Shown here in pieces: positions 19,078-28,820 of a DNA stretch of 64,000 bases (position 1 is the first letter of the stretch; each line of letters opens with the position of its first letter). The translations under genes and the position numbers were made by a program. The stretch is taken from NCBI RefSeq assembly GCF_020883535.1, contig NZ_CP086654.1, forward strand, positions 310,001 to 374,000. Direction: 5' to 3'. The notes under the pieces are model-generated. The model was not told the origin of the DNA, made no database searches, and saw only the letters and a list, made by a program, of their open reading frames with translations. This DNA is from Staphylococcus ratti. GTDB lineage: Bacteria; Bacillota; Bacilli; Staphylococcales; Staphylococcaceae.

Positions 19078-19284
19078 AAAGAATCATCCTCTCTCTGTCT
19101 CTCTTTCAATTCTAATTCTTTCGTATTATAGCATTTCTTGAAGATATAAAATAGCAGTTATATTTTTGATACTGATAATTTATAAGAGATGTATTAATGA
19201 CGGAGGTTTTAAAATGGATTTAGGTTGTTAATAAGTAATTTTTTTTGGTAAAATCAAAAAAATAATAAAAATGTGGGTGAAAAA

Positions 19285-21150
19285 GTGGGAAAATTAATTT
19301 CAGTGATTGTACCTGTATATAACAAAGCACCTTTTTTAGAACGTTGTATAGAATCGTTAATTCATTTAAAGCATCACGAAAAGATTGAAGCTATTTTTGT
19401 AGATGATTGTTCGACAGATGACTCTTTAGAGATTATTAAAAAATATGCATCAAACTATGACATGGTTAAATGTATTCAACTGCCTAAAAATACGGGAGGT
19501 CCAGCACAACCTCGAAACGAAGGGATGAAACGTGCTGAAGGAGAATACCTTACATTTTTAGATGCAGATGATTGGTTAGACTGTAATCATTTTATAGAGT
19601 TTGTTGAACGTGTCAAAGCGGATGGATCAGACATTGGCTTCGGGAGAGCGTTCAAACATACAGATAAAAGAATTACACAAATTGCTCGTTTTCAATCATT
19701 TCAAAATCAATCAGGGCTTGTACCTTATGAGATGGAAAAGGTGTTTCGTGCTGTAGGACCACCAGGAAAGATTTTTAAAAAAGCGCTTGTGGAGATGCAC
19801 CAAATCGAATTAAAACATTTAAAATATGGCGAAGATAAACTCTTTTTTACAGAGCTCATTAGTAAAGCAACGTGTGCAACAATGTCGACATTACCGACAT
19901 ACCATGTAAATCGGTATAGCCAAAACGTGTCACTTATTAAAACGACAACGGCTTTTGAAAAAGCTAAAATTAATTTCAGTTTGTTGAAAGAAATCATTCA
20001 ACTAGATATTCCAAAAGCAGCGTTAGTAAATGTGCTTTCTAGATTTTTAGAATTAGATTTTATGAAACGCTATTTCTTCACAAAATCATTTTTGAAGTCA
20101 CAAAGTAAGCAAGAGTACTATGCACTCTTTGAAGAAGTTTGCCAAGTGATTGAAAATACGGGTACAGCGATTGAACCATTATTTACGATAGAAAAATATA
20201 AAGTAACATACACGTTGTTCAAAAATAAAGCATTTGAACAGTTAGAAGCGTTTATTAAAACGCTAATGTCAGATGAACAATTTTCACGTTATGTTGACAA
20301 TGGCGTGGTTTATTTGGAGAGTGGTAGTACTGATATTCCACCGCTGCAAGTCGCGTGCTACCCTGTATATCAAGGGACGCAATGTGTAGATGGACAAAAA
20401 TATGAAGTGATTGAAGTGTTAAAGCCCGTGGATGTTTCGATTCGAGGCGTAAGAGCGGTAGAATTGCATAATGAATTAAATGAAAAAGAGATTCCTTTTG
20501 AATTAAAAGGAAATAAACTGTATATTCCAACAGAAGCATTACAATATCATACGGAAGTGCCATTTAATTTGGCAGTGGATTATTTAATATATGATACGGA
20601 ACGGGTGTATGCATCGTATCCTTCCACACAAACTGAAAATGTGATGAAACGAAAGGCGTTTAAAGTTGAATTTACACCGCAAGATACGATAAAAATAGGC
20701 AACAAACATTATTTTAAAGAAGCGCCTAAAACAGTTGTTACAATTAAAAAAGTAAAATTGTATGGAGATGTCGATTTTATGCATATGGTATCAGAACTCG
20801 AACCGGGAAGTGCCATTCAAATTAAAGGGCTTTCCTATTCTTCAATGGATACGCCTAGGTTAGAAACAGACAAGGGTTATGTTTTGACAGCCAATATTGA
20901 CTTTGTAGAACCACTCAAAATGGTCGATTCTGACACGTATATTACGAAAATGCCACGACGCATTGAAGTGATTAAAGGATGTAAATTATATACAGAGCGT
21001 TCGTTTAAAAAAGAACCGATTCGCGGTGTGAAAGTGGGCGAAACATTTGAAATTGATGACATCATTTATACTTCTAACCACACACCACGACTTAAAACTG
21101 TAAATGGTGAGTACCTCACAGCAAACAAAAAATTTGTTAAAGAAATATAG
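19285..21150 (+). CDS. GT2 glycosyltransferase with C-terminal SH3-like repeats
   Basis: A 621-residue protein. The N-terminal GT2 domain has SVIVPVYNKAPFLERCI, the VDDCSTDDS turn, GGPAQPRNEG and the metal motif DADDWLD. The middle (about 240-470) is unassigned. The C-terminus holds two related units of about 65 residues (about 480-545 and 550-615), each with K-LYG/TE...G..(I/E)I..(L/I)YSS..TPRL.T..GY-LTAN, resembling DUF5776 SH3-like repeats. I choose GTG 19285 because GGGTG lies six bases upstream; the GTG at 19273 lacks a site. The next gene overlaps in the open frame but starts downstream. Confidence 0.78.
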   Translation: MGKLISVIVPVYNKAPFLERCIESLIHLKHHEKIEAIFVDDCSTDDSLEIIKKYASNYDMVKCIQLPKNTGGPAQPRNEGMKRAEGEYLTFLDADDWLDCNHFIEFVERVKADGSDIGFGRAFKHTDKRITQIARFQSFQNQSGLVPYEMEKVFRAVGPPGKIFKKALVEMHQIELKHLKYGEDKLFFTELISKATCATMSTLPTYHVNRYSQNVSLIKTTTAFEKAKINFSLLKEIIQLDIPKAALVNVLSRFLELDFMKRYFFTKSFLKSQSKQEYYALFEEVCQVIENTGTAIEPLFTIEKYKVTYTLFKNKAFEQLEAFIKTLMSDEQFSRYVDNGVVYLESGSTDIPPLQVACYPVYQGTQCVDGQKYEVIEVLKPVDVSIRGVRAVELHNELNEKEIPFELKGNKLYIPTEALQYHTEVPFNLAVDYLIYDTERVYASYPSTQTENVMKRKAFKVEFTPQDTIKIGNKHYFKEAPKTVVTIKKVKLYGDVDFMHMVSELEPGSAIQIKGLSYSSMDTPRLETDKGYVLTANIDFVEPLKMVDSDTYITKMPRRIEVIKGCKLYTERSFKKEPIRGVKVGETFEIDDIIYTSNHTPRLKTVNGEYLTANKKFVKEI

Positions 21151-21172
21151 TGTTAGAAAGAAGCGAAGACAC

Positions 21173-22654
21173 ATGTTGCTAGAACGTATATTACGTTATC
21201 GGATTTTATTACCAATTATTATTTTTTATTTTGTGATGAGTGTTTTAACGCCGTTAACACATGATGATTTAGAATGGGCGACATCCTACGGAACACAAAT
21301 GTTTCATTCGTTTTATGAGACGTTAAATGGACGTTATTTAGGCAATACATTTGAAGTCATTGCGACGCGTATTGCACTTTTTCGATATGTTATTTATGTC
21401 TTGTTTGCGGTAGGTATCCTCATCATTATTCAAAAAAGTGTGGATGATATTTTGGGTAAAGATCGTCATCCAAACTATCATGTATTATTGCTAATTACAC
21501 TGATTTTACTCATTCCCTCTACAATTTATAGTCAAATATACGGCTGGTTTGCTGGATTTTTCAACTACGTTCCTGCTACGCTCGGCGCTTTGATTATTTT
21601 GCGTTACTGTATAAAGCTAATGAATAGAGGCAAACTATATTGGTGGGAAATGTGCATAATGATGCTAGCTGCGCTGTTAGGTCAGTGGTTTATGGAAAGC
21701 ATTACGTTATTTAATATCGCTATTATTACCATCGCAGCAATTGCATTTTACATTAAATACAAAAAGCATTTAAAACAACTTATCATTGCGTTTGTGAGTG
21801 CCTTGGTTGGTGCCGTAATAATGTTTACGAATCCACAATATATTAAAATTTTTGGCGGGGAATCAGATTATCAAAAAGTAAGTAGTGATGACCAAGGGTT
21901 ACTAAGTCGCATGGTTCGAACTTTGTTAACACAGTTTCCGGAACACATTATTTATCAATCTATCCTCATCTTAATAATTATTGCAGCATTATTAGGTTTT
22001 ATACTTTATCGGAGTACGTTACCCCTGTATGTTAAAGGATTATTGTATGCTGGTTTAGCGAGCGCGCCGCTTTATATGTTTTTCATTCGTATGCCATTAG
22101 ATTTTAAATTGAGATTACAAGAGGCACCAGTAATTATGATAGATTTTACGGTGGCAATTTTGTTCTATTTAACATTAATTGCTAGCGTGTATTATGTGGC
22201 GTTATCATCTCGTATTAAAGCATATCTTATTATGTTATTACTGACGATTCCTATTATGGTAGCACCATTATTGATAGTTCAACCTATAGGGCCCCGTAAT
22301 TTTTATTCGGTATTTATCATTTATGTTATGATTGCTTTCGTATTACTTCGTTATTTAGAATTACATAGACTAGAGTGGCAATGGTTCGTGAAAGTGCTAG
22401 CTGTTACTTTTGCAAGTGCCTATGTAATAATGTTTTTAATCATTGCGATTGCTGATCATATGAGAATTGCGAAGGTTCACCGTGCTGCAGCGGAAAATCC
22501 TAACTTAAAGACGTATCATATGCAGCGTTTGCCATTTGAAGCATATATGCAACGCTCTTCACCAGAAACGAAACGACGAAAATCAATTTTTAAAACCTAT
22601 TATGAAATACCACAAAAAATTAAAATTACTTTCCCGCCTTCAAATCAAAAATAA
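21173..22654 (+). CDS. Polytopic GT-C-like membrane protein (DUF6056-like)
   Basis: A 493-residue membrane protein with about 10-12 hydrophobic segments. Just after the first segment it carries THDDLEWA. An Asp pair in the first outer loop is the hallmark of GT-C glycosyltransferases that use lipid-linked sugars. The start ATG 21173 lies 22 bases after the GT2 gene, so the two are probably one unit: the GT2 could make the lipid-linked sugar and this protein transfer it outside. That division of labour is inference. Confidence 0.7.
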   Translation: MLLERILRYRILLPIIIFYFVMSVLTPLTHDDLEWATSYGTQMFHSFYETLNGRYLGNTFEVIATRIALFRYVIYVLFAVGILIIIQKSVDDILGKDRHPNYHVLLLITLILLIPSTIYSQIYGWFAGFFNYVPATLGALIILRYCIKLMNRGKLYWWEMCIMMLAALLGQWFMESITLFNIAIITIAAIAFYIKYKKHLKQLIIAFVSALVGAVIMFTNPQYIKIFGGESDYQKVSSDDQGLLSRMVRTLLTQFPEHIIYQSILILIIIAALLGFILYRSTLPLYVKGLLYAGLASAPLYMFFIRMPLDFKLRLQEAPVIMIDFTVAILFYLTLIASVYYVALSSRIKAYLIMLLLTIPIMVAPLLIVQPIGPRNFYSVFIIYVMIAFVLLRYLELHRLEWQWFVKVLAVTFASAYVIMFLIIAIADHMRIAKVHRAAAENPNLKTYHMQRLPFEAYMQRSSPETKRRKSIFKTYYEIPQKIKITFPPSNQK

Positions 22655-22704
22655 AGCGTAATGGGAAACATAACATGTTTGAAATAGAGCCATTGTTTCC
22701 TAAA

Positions 22705-22750
22705 TAAAGCGCCCACGCTTCTCAAAAATTGAGCGACGTGGGCGTTTTTT
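22705..22750. terminator. Bidirectional terminator between convergent genes
   Basis: CGCCCACG (22710-22717) pairs with CGTGGGCG (22737-22744), with an inner CTCAA/TTGAG pair, flanked by A and T runs. It serves the GT-C-like gene and nagE. Confidence 0.88.
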
Positions 22751-22788
22751 CAAATTCTAATATTTTAAGTGTTCATCATCAGGCATTT

Positions 22789-24258
22789 TTATTTTTCGTT
22801 ATGTTCCATTTGATTTTCAATTTCGTCTGCAACTTGTTGGACATGTGTGCCAATAATAACTTGAGCTTGATGTTTGCCATTTTTCATTATACCAACGGCA
22901 CCAGCGGATTTAATTTTGCTTTCATCCATAAGGCTAGTGTCGCGAAGTTCTAAGCGTAAGCGTGTAGCACAATTGGTAACAGACGTGATATTATCTTCTC
23001 CGCCTAAACCAGCAATAATTGTAGAAGCAGTATGACTGTATTTTGACTTGCTTGTTTCAGTTTCGTGTTCATTTAAATCGACTTCCGGCTCAGGAATCTC
23101 TGTACCGCGGCCTGGCGTTTTAATGTTAAATTTTACAATCATGAAACGGAAAATCGTATAATATAAAACGAAAAATACAAGGCCTTGCAAAATAAGCATT
23201 AAAGGTGTATTTGCAATCGGGTTTACAAGTGATAATACATAGTCAATCAATCCTGCACTAAATGAAAATCCTGCAGTCCATTGAAAAAGCGCTGCAATAA
23301 ACAGAGATGCACCTGTTAATAAAGCATGAATAAGATACAGTTGTGGTGCAACAAACATAAATGCAAATTCAATAGGTTCTGTAATCCCAACCACAAATGC
23401 TGAAATGGAACCTGCTAACATTAAACTTGCCACTTGTTTTTTATTTTTACTATCTGCTGTATGGTACATCGCTAGTGCGGCAGCAGGAACACCGAACATC
23501 ATAATCGGGAAGAAACCAGCCATATAGCGTCCTGTGAGCCCTTGAGTTCCTTGTTGGCTTTGGAAGTTCGCAATATCATTAACGCCCGCAACATCAAACC
23601 AGAATACGGCATTTAGCGCATGATGGAGTCCTGTTGGAATCAAGAGGCGGTTGAAGAAACCGTAAAGACCTGCGCCCGCTGGTCCCAGTCTCAAAATAAA
23701 TTCTCCTAAATGAACTAATCCTGAATAAACAAAAGGCCACACAAATAATAAAATACCAGCCAATACTACACTAAATAGTGCCGTCATAATAGGCACAAGC
23801 CGTTTACCACTAAAGAATGACAATGCGGTAGGAAGCTCAGTTGAAGCAAATTTATTATAAGCATAGGCTGCAATTAAGCCGACTAAAATACCAATAAAAA
23901 CATTACCGTTATTAAGTGTTGTAAACCCAGCGTTGACTTCTGATGATGAGATATTAAAGTATTTGGTAACATTTTCGGGCTTTAAAAGTGTCGTTACCGT
24001 AAAGAAACCAACTACTGTCGCTAAGGCAACAGCACCGTCGTTTTTCTTGGCCATACCAAGACCCACACCAATGGCGAAGAGCAGACCTAATTGACTAATA
24101 ATACCTGTACCGGCACTAAAGAAAAATGTATACGCTGCATTTGTGTTATTGGAAAATGCAGCAATAGTATTAGCGATTGCGATCAATATGGCAGCAGCGG
24201 GAAGGACGGCTACTGGTAACATAAGTGAACGACCGATACGTTGTAAAAAGTTAAGCAT
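22789..24258 (-). CDS. nagE: PTS N-acetylglucosamine-specific enzyme IICB
   Basis: A 489-residue permease that imports and phosphorylates N-acetylglucosamine. The IIC domain (about 1-370) opens with LQRIGRSLMLPVAVLPAAAI and contains the substrate motif GITEPIEFAF. The IIB domain (about 405-480) has its phospho-Cys in TNCATRLRLEL. There is no IIA domain, so phosphate must come from another enzyme IIA, as for staphylococcal NagE. ATG 24258 has GAAGGTG upstream. A cre-like site overlies the promoter. Confidence 0.9.
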   Translation of the reverse strand: MLNFLQRIGRSLMLPVAVLPAAAILIAIANTIAAFSNNTNAAYTFFFSAGTGIISQLGLLFAIGVGLGMAKKNDGAVALATVVGFFTVTTLLKPENVTKYFNISSSEVNAGFTTLNNGNVFIGILVGLIAAYAYNKFASTELPTALSFFSGKRLVPIMTALFSVVLAGILLFVWPFVYSGLVHLGEFILRLGPAGAGLYGFFNRLLIPTGLHHALNAVFWFDVAGVNDIANFQSQQGTQGLTGRYMAGFFPIMMFGVPAAALAMYHTADSKNKKQVASLMLAGSISAFVVGITEPIEFAFMFVAPQLYLIHALLTGASLFIAALFQWTAGFSFSAGLIDYVLSLVNPIANTPLMLILQGLVFFVLYYTIFRFMIVKFNIKTPGRGTEIPEPEVDLNEHETETSKSKYSHTASTIIAGLGGEDNITSVTNCATRLRLELRDTSLMDESKIKSAGAVGIMKNGKHQAQVIIGTHVQQVADEIENQMEHNEK

Positions 24259-24326
24259 ATGTACACCTTCTATTCCTTAAAATGTAATTCATGACTAAGT
24301 GTATGAACGAAGCACATTTATTATAT

Positions 24327-24342
24327 AATAGCGCTTTCAATT
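24327..24342 (-). promoter_or_regulatory. cre-like CcpA site at the nagE promoter
   Basis: Read on the minus strand this is ATTGAAAGCGCTATTA, which fits the catabolite-responsive consensus TGNAANCGNNNNCN except near the end. A TATAAT box follows at once, so CcpA binding would repress nagE. Confidence 0.55.
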
Positions 24343-24428
24343 AAGATAGGTGAGATAAGTAAAGTTCTAAAAATTGTAAATTTAGTAGCGAGCGATAGGA
24401 TAGAGCGCTTGGGGATTGATCGATGCTT

Positions 24429-24469
24429 TAACTGTCATATACAAAACAGTTAGGAAAATTTGGTATGCT
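24429..24469 (+). promoter_or_regulatory. Lipase 1 promoter with AgrA-box-like element
   Basis: TAACTGT (24429-24435) and its reverse complement ACAGTTA (24446-24452) are separated by 10 bases. ACAGTTAGG matches the published AgrA half-site consensus at all nine positions, and TATGCT (24464-24469) can serve as -10. The usual second direct half-site 12-13 bases upstream is not present. Confidence 0.45.
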
Positions 24470-24522
24470 ACTTTTAAACTCGCTACGGCGGGGTTTAATT
24501 CCTATTTGAAAGGACTGGTTAA

Positions 24523-26454
24523 ATGAAGCAAACGCAACATCAACACACATTTTCTATTCGCAAATCGGTATTAGGTACCGCATCTGTTATGGTCGCATCA
24601 TTTTTATTCATCGCAAGTGGTGAGGTTGCACAAGCAGATGAAACCACTCCACAGGCGGCACAAGTTTTAACAGAGCGCGTTCAAAGTCATAATCAAGCGT
24701 CACAGGAGCCACAATCTCTAGCGTTACATAACACAAATGATGAAACGTCTATTGAATCGAAGACATCAGTGGAAGCGCCAAAAGAACCTGAAGTACTACA
24801 ATCAAATGCTTCAACGCAATCACAGGCGCCCCAGCATAAAGAAGCTTCGCAACCTGATACACATGCAGTAGAGTCAACAAGTCAGCATACAGAAAGTGAA
24901 CCTACGCCACTCACACCTGCCGAACATATCTCAAAAGATACGGACAATTCAAAAACAGAACGTCGTTTAACACAGGCGCCTACACCAGAAAATCAGGAAG
25001 CACAATCCCAAGAATCTAAAGAAGTAGCGGCAGAAGCTTCTAATGATGCAAAAGAAAAAGCGCAGTTACCATCTATAGATAAGGGATACAGTAGAAAAAT
25101 ATTAAAACAAGAAGAAACAACGACATCTAAAGACGATGTAGCTAAAAAAGAAACAACGAATCCTGAAAAAACGAATGCTTCAGAAGGTGAATTAAAAACC
25201 GTTGAAGCGCCTAAAACGAAAGATACGACAACAAAATCACAATTTACGAAACAAGCAAGCGATAAAAAACCAGCTGTAAAAGCAGCACCTGAAGCTGTTC
25301 AAAATCCGGAACATCCTAAAAATAAAAATCCATTCGTATTTGTACATGGTTTTAATGGATTTGTCGGTGACGTAGCAGCGAAAGGCCAAAACTATTGGGG
25401 CGGTACGAAAGCTAATCTCCAAAACTATTTACGAAAAGCAGGTTATGAAACATATGAAGCGAGCATTAGTGCGCTTGCAAGTAATCATGAGCGTGCCGTC
25501 GAACTCTTTTACTTTTTAAAAGGGGGCCGTGTAGATTATGGTGCGGCACATGCAGCGAAATATGGCCACGAACGTTACGGTAAAACGTATGAAGGTGTTT
25601 TAAAAGATTGGAAACCAGGCAATCCAGTTCATTTCATAGGACATAGTATGGGTGGTCAAACCATTCGTTTGCTTGAACATTATTTACGTTTTGGTAATGA
25701 GGATGAAATTGCATATCAAAAAAGTCATGGTGGCGTAATTAGTGATATTTTCACAGGTGGCCACGACAATATGGTGACGTCCATTACAACGATCGCTACA
25801 CCTCATAATGGCACACATGCTTCAGATGGTCTAGGCAATAGCCCTTTTATTCGCCACATGTTATATTCATTCGCGAGAACATCTAGTAATTTAGGTACAA
25901 TTGATTATGGTTTAGATCAATGGGGCTTTAAACGTAAAGCTGGCGAATCGTTAATTGACTATCATAAACGTGTAGCTAAAAGTAAAATTTGGGATTCTGA
26001 AGATACTGGACTTTATGATTTAACACGTGAAGGTGCGGAAAAAATTAATAAAAAAACGGAGCTCAATCCAAATATTTATTATAAAACGTATACCGGCTTG
26101 GCTACGCATGAAACACAATTAGGCAAACAAATGGTAGATATTGGTATGGAGTTCACTAAAATTTTAACAGGTAATTATATTGGTGCTGTCAAAGATATAT
26201 TATGGAGACCGAATGACGGTCTTGTTTCAGTCATTTCCTCACAGTACCCTTCTGATGAAAAACATGTTGAAGTCAATGAAAATTCAGCTTTACAAAAAGG
26301 GACATGGCAAGTGATGCCAACAATGAAAGGTTGGGATCACAGTGATTTCATCGGTAATGATGCACTTGATGGGAAGCACCCAGCGGGCGAACTGACAAAA
26401 TTTTATGACTCTATTACAGATTACTTAATGCGTATTGAAAAAGAGAAAAAATAA
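24523..26454 (+). CDS. lip: Secreted YSIRK-type lipase (S. hyicus/Geh family)
   Basis: A 643-residue pre-pro-lipase that hydrolyses triacylglycerols, and in the S. hyicus enzyme also phospholipids. The signal peptide has the YSIRK variant FSIRKSVLG and ends near AQA. A hydrophilic pro-region (about 39-255) rich in Ser, Thr, Gln and Glu keeps it soluble during export. The mature lipase starts near NPFVFVHGF, with the nucleophile elbow GHSMGG (S375) and the catalytic His in GWDHSDF (H606). The region around QASDKKPAVKAAPEAVQNPE is nearly the S. hyicus sequence as I remember it. It has its own promoter and the repeat cluster at 26467-26622 as terminator. Confidence 0.93.
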   Translation: MKQTQHQHTFSIRKSVLGTASVMVASFLFIASGEVAQADETTPQAAQVLTERVQSHNQASQEPQSLALHNTNDETSIESKTSVEAPKEPEVLQSNASTQSQAPQHKEASQPDTHAVESTSQHTESEPTPLTPAEHISKDTDNSKTERRLTQAPTPENQEAQSQESKEVAAEASNDAKEKAQLPSIDKGYSRKILKQEETTTSKDDVAKKETTNPEKTNASEGELKTVEAPKTKDTTTKSQFTKQASDKKPAVKAAPEAVQNPEHPKNKNPFVFVHGFNGFVGDVAAKGQNYWGGTKANLQNYLRKAGYETYEASISALASNHERAVELFYFLKGGRVDYGAAHAAKYGHERYGKTYEGVLKDWKPGNPVHFIGHSMGGQTIRLLEHYLRFGNEDEIAYQKSHGGVISDIFTGGHDNMVTSITTIATPHNGTHASDGLGNSPFIRHMLYSFARTSSNLGTIDYGLDQWGFKRKAGESLIDYHKRVAKSKIWDSEDTGLYDLTREGAEKINKKTELNPNIYYKTYTGLATHETQLGKQMVDIGMEFTKILTGNYIGAVKDILWRPNDGLVSVISSQYPSDEKHVEVNENSALQKGTWQVMPTMKGWDHSDFIGNDALDGKHPAGELTKFYDSITDYLMRIEKEKK

Positions 26455-26466
26455 GACTAAAAAGGG

Positions 26467-26488
26467 GTGGGACATCAACATGTCCCAC
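26467..26488. terminator. Hairpin after lipase 1
   Basis: GTGGGACA (26467-26474) pairs with TGTCCCAC (26481-26488). It is a short relative of the dispersed repeat. Confidence 0.75.
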
Positions 26489-26526
26489 ATCAAATGAGAA
26501 AGTAACAATTAGAAAGTCACAGTAGC

Positions 26527-26571
26527 TGACTGGACTGAAAATGCGCTTACGGCTTTTTTCAATCCAAGTCA
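26527..26571. repeat. Long imperfect inverted repeat
   Basis: CTGACTGGACTGAAAA (26527-26542) pairs, with mismatches, with TTTTCAATCCAAGTCAG (26555-26571) around a CGCTTACGG loop. It is sandwiched between two GTGGGAC-type hairpins. Confidence 0.7.
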
Positions 26572-26578
26572 GCCTTGT

Positions 26579-26622
26579 GGGGGTGGGACGACGAAATCAA
26601 CTAGATTTCTGTCCCACTCCCT
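26579..26622. repeat. Dispersed GTGGGACGACGAAATC inverted repeat
   Basis: GGGGGTGGGACGACGAAATC and GATTTCTGTCCCACTCCC form the arms. It lies between convergent lipase 1 and nitroreductase genes and can terminate both. Confidence 0.8.
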
Positions 26623-26628
26623 TATTTT

Positions 26629-27294
26629 TTAGTCAATCCATTGGACGACGTCGTCAAAGGAACGACGTGTTTTTTGACGTTTAGGTGCTTCTTGGCGGTA
26701 ACCGAAAGCGACCATTACAGAAGGGTAATATTCATCTAAGTTTAAATAACCTTTCTCGGCTAAAAGTTGGGCTACAGGTTCATATAAAAAGCCTTCGATT
26801 GGACAAGAATCAATGCCTAAGATGGCCGCAGTTGTCATCATATTACCGAGTGGAATATACGTTTGTTTGCCCGCCCAATCGAGTAAAGTACGCGCATTAC
26901 GATAAAGGTCGTTGCTTTCGTTTTGGAATTTAATAGTAGCTTCTTGTTTTTGTTGTGCCATTTCAGGTGTCATATTATGAATGACTTCTAACATATGATG
27001 GACATACGGATTTTGAGGCCGGACGTTTTTACGTGCTAAAATAAGGACGAAGTGACTTGCTGACGCTAATTGTTTAGTTGCACCCCAACTCATCGGTTTT
27101 AAAGCGTCACGTAAGTCTTGATTTTGAATGACGAGAAATTTCCACGGTTCTAAACCGAGCGAGCTTGGTGAGAGGCGACCTGTTTCTAATATCGTATGAA
27201 AATCTTCATCGCTAATTTTTCGATTAGTATCAAATTGTTTTGTCGCAAAGCGGAATTGATAAGCATCAAGCAATAATTGTTTCTTATCTTTCAT
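26629..27294 (-). CDS. Nitroreductase-family NAD(P)H oxidoreductase (NfsB-like)
   Basis: A 221-residue FMN-dependent flavoprotein of the nitroreductase family. Typical parts are FRFATKQFD near the N-terminus (phosphate of FMN), GRLSPSSLGLEPWKFLVI, and the C-terminal GFGYR-type stretch (VAFGYRQE). It reduces nitro compounds or quinones; the natural substrate is unknown. I choose ATG 27294 because AAGGAG lies nine bases upstream; two upstream ATGs overlap that site. It is a single gene. Confidence 0.85.
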   Translation of the reverse strand: MKDKKQLLLDAYQFRFATKQFDTNRKISDEDFHTILETGRLSPSSLGLEPWKFLVIQNQDLRDALKPMSWGATKQLASASHFVLILARKNVRPQNPYVHHMLEVIHNMTPEMAQQKQEATIKFQNESNDLYRNARTLLDWAGKQTYIPLGNMMTTAAILGIDSCPIEGFLYEPVAQLLAEKGYLNLDEYYPSVMVAFGYRQEAPKRQKTRRSFDDVVQWID

Positions 27295-27452
27295 TGTAAA
27301 TTTGCTCCTTTTCATCATCTGTAACTTAAGTATAGAAAAAATGTGCCGAAGATAAAAATGTTGTGTTTATCGTTGAAATAGTACAATTCATTTTGACAGG
27401 GCATCATTTAGGGTAATGAAAAGCAATACCCTTTAAAGAAAGGAAGCCTATA

Positions 27453-28316
27453 ATGAAAAAACAACAATGGATGGAAAACTTGCCATTAGACGGCATTACC
27501 CATATAACGTCTGTTTCAGGCGGCGATGTGAACGAAGCTTACAAAATAGAAACAACATCAGAAACCTATTTTTTACTTGTTCAACCTCAGCGACAAGCAG
27601 CATTTTATGCGGCTGAAATTGCAGGACTCGAAGCATTTGAAAAGGCTGGGGTGACAGCGCCGCGTGTTATCGCAAATGGCGTCATCGATGGTGATGCATA
27701 TTTGGTTTTAAGCTATTTAGAAGAAGGCGTACAAGGTAGTCAAGAAGCATTAGGGAAACTCGTTGCGAAGTTACATCAGACGGAAAGCGACAATGGTAAA
27801 TTTGGCTTTCATTTACCATATGAAGGTGGAGACCATCGTTTTGATAATCATTGGACGAACGATTGGCGCACATTATTTTTAAAACAACGCATTGCACCTT
27901 TAAAAACAAGGATTGCTTCTCGTCATTTATTATCAGAAAAGGATCTTAATCTTTTGGATAAAGTATACGACATTATGGATCAGACTTTATGTCATCATGA
28001 CAGTCGCCCGTCACTCTTACACGGAGATTTATGGGCAGGGAATTATATGTTTCTAACGGATGGCACCCCGGCGCTCTTTGATCCCGCACCATTGTATGGT
28101 GATCGAGAATTTGATTTAGGTGCGACAAAAGTATTTGGAGGCTTTTCAGAAACATTTTATGAAGCTTATAACAAAGCTTACCCACTCAAGGCGGGCGCGG
28201 AATTCAGAATTCATTTTTATATTTTATATTTACTGTTAGTTCATCTTGTGAAATTTGGTACGATGTATGAAAGTAGCGTACGTCGAGAAATGGAAACGAT
28301 TGTAGCCAAAGCATAA
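27453..28316 (+). CDS. Fructosamine-3-kinase family protein
   Basis: A 287-residue protein-kinase-like phosphotransferase. The N-lobe carries the Gly-rich SGGDVNEAYKIE; the catalytic loop is HGDLWAGN and the metal-binding loop FDPAPLYGDREFDLG. Family members phosphorylate fructosamines or ribulosamines on glycated proteins so that the adduct falls off. It may therefore be a deglycation repair enzyme. AAAGGAAG precedes the ATG. The DUF1648 gene follows after 30 bases and is probably co-transcribed. Confidence 0.85.
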   Translation: MKKQQWMENLPLDGITHITSVSGGDVNEAYKIETTSETYFLLVQPQRQAAFYAAEIAGLEAFEKAGVTAPRVIANGVIDGDAYLVLSYLEEGVQGSQEALGKLVAKLHQTESDNGKFGFHLPYEGGDHRFDNHWTNDWRTLFLKQRIAPLKTRIASRHLLSEKDLNLLDKVYDIMDQTLCHHDSRPSLLHGDLWAGNYMFLTDGTPALFDPAPLYGDREFDLGATKVFGGFSETFYEAYNKAYPLKAGAEFRIHFYILYLLLVHLVKFGTMYESSVRREMETIVAKA

Positions 28317-28346
28317 GTCATCAATTTTAAATAGGAGTGTAACAAC

Positions 28347-28820
28347 ATGACAGTAGGACAGAAAGTAAAGTATCTTAACCTCAGTATTCCGATACTATGG
28401 GTAATTGCGCTATTATATTTAGGATTTCATTATCAAGCACTTCCTCATACGGTAGCTATACATTTTAATTTAGCAGGAGAAGCGGATGATTTTGGAGGAA
28501 AAGGTCATCTATGGGCATTACCTATTATTTTTCTTGTATTATGGAGCGTATGTACTGTATTGATAGGGGGACTACCTAAGCTCATAAATGTTTTAGAAGA
28601 GAAACCAAAGTCACGACAACATGAAATAACCATTCTTACAATACTCTTTTTGCTTCTACATATAAGTGTATGGCTTATGTATATGAATCAGCTTTACAAT
28701 GTGAAGCGGGGTGAACATGAAATAATGGGTTATTTAATATTATTACCGTTCATTAGTGTAGGCGTGTTTATCGTGCTCATGGTTATACGTTGGTTTAAAA
28801 CACGTAAAACAAAGGCGTAA
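28347..28820 (+). CDS. DUF1648 membrane protein
   Basis: A 157-residue protein with four membrane segments. The first loop carries the DUF1648 pattern LPHTVAIHFNLAGEADDFGGK. This domain is also the front half of SdpI-type immunity proteins, but the second SdpI domain is missing. The function is unknown. It lies in a unit with the fructosamine kinase gene and ends at a perfect hairpin. Confidence 0.8.
   Translation: MTVGQKVKYLNLSIPILWVIALLYLGFHYQALPHTVAIHFNLAGEADDFGGKGHLWALPIIFLVLWSVCTVLIGGLPKLINVLEEKPKSRQHEITILTILFLLLHISVWLMYMNQLYNVKRGEHEIMGYLILLPFISVGVFIVLMVIRWFKTRKTKA

Noticed and set aside
28347..28820. Calling the DUF1648 protein an SdpI immunity protein
   Set aside because: It has only the DUF1648 half, lacks the second SdpI domain, and no sdp toxin genes are nearby.
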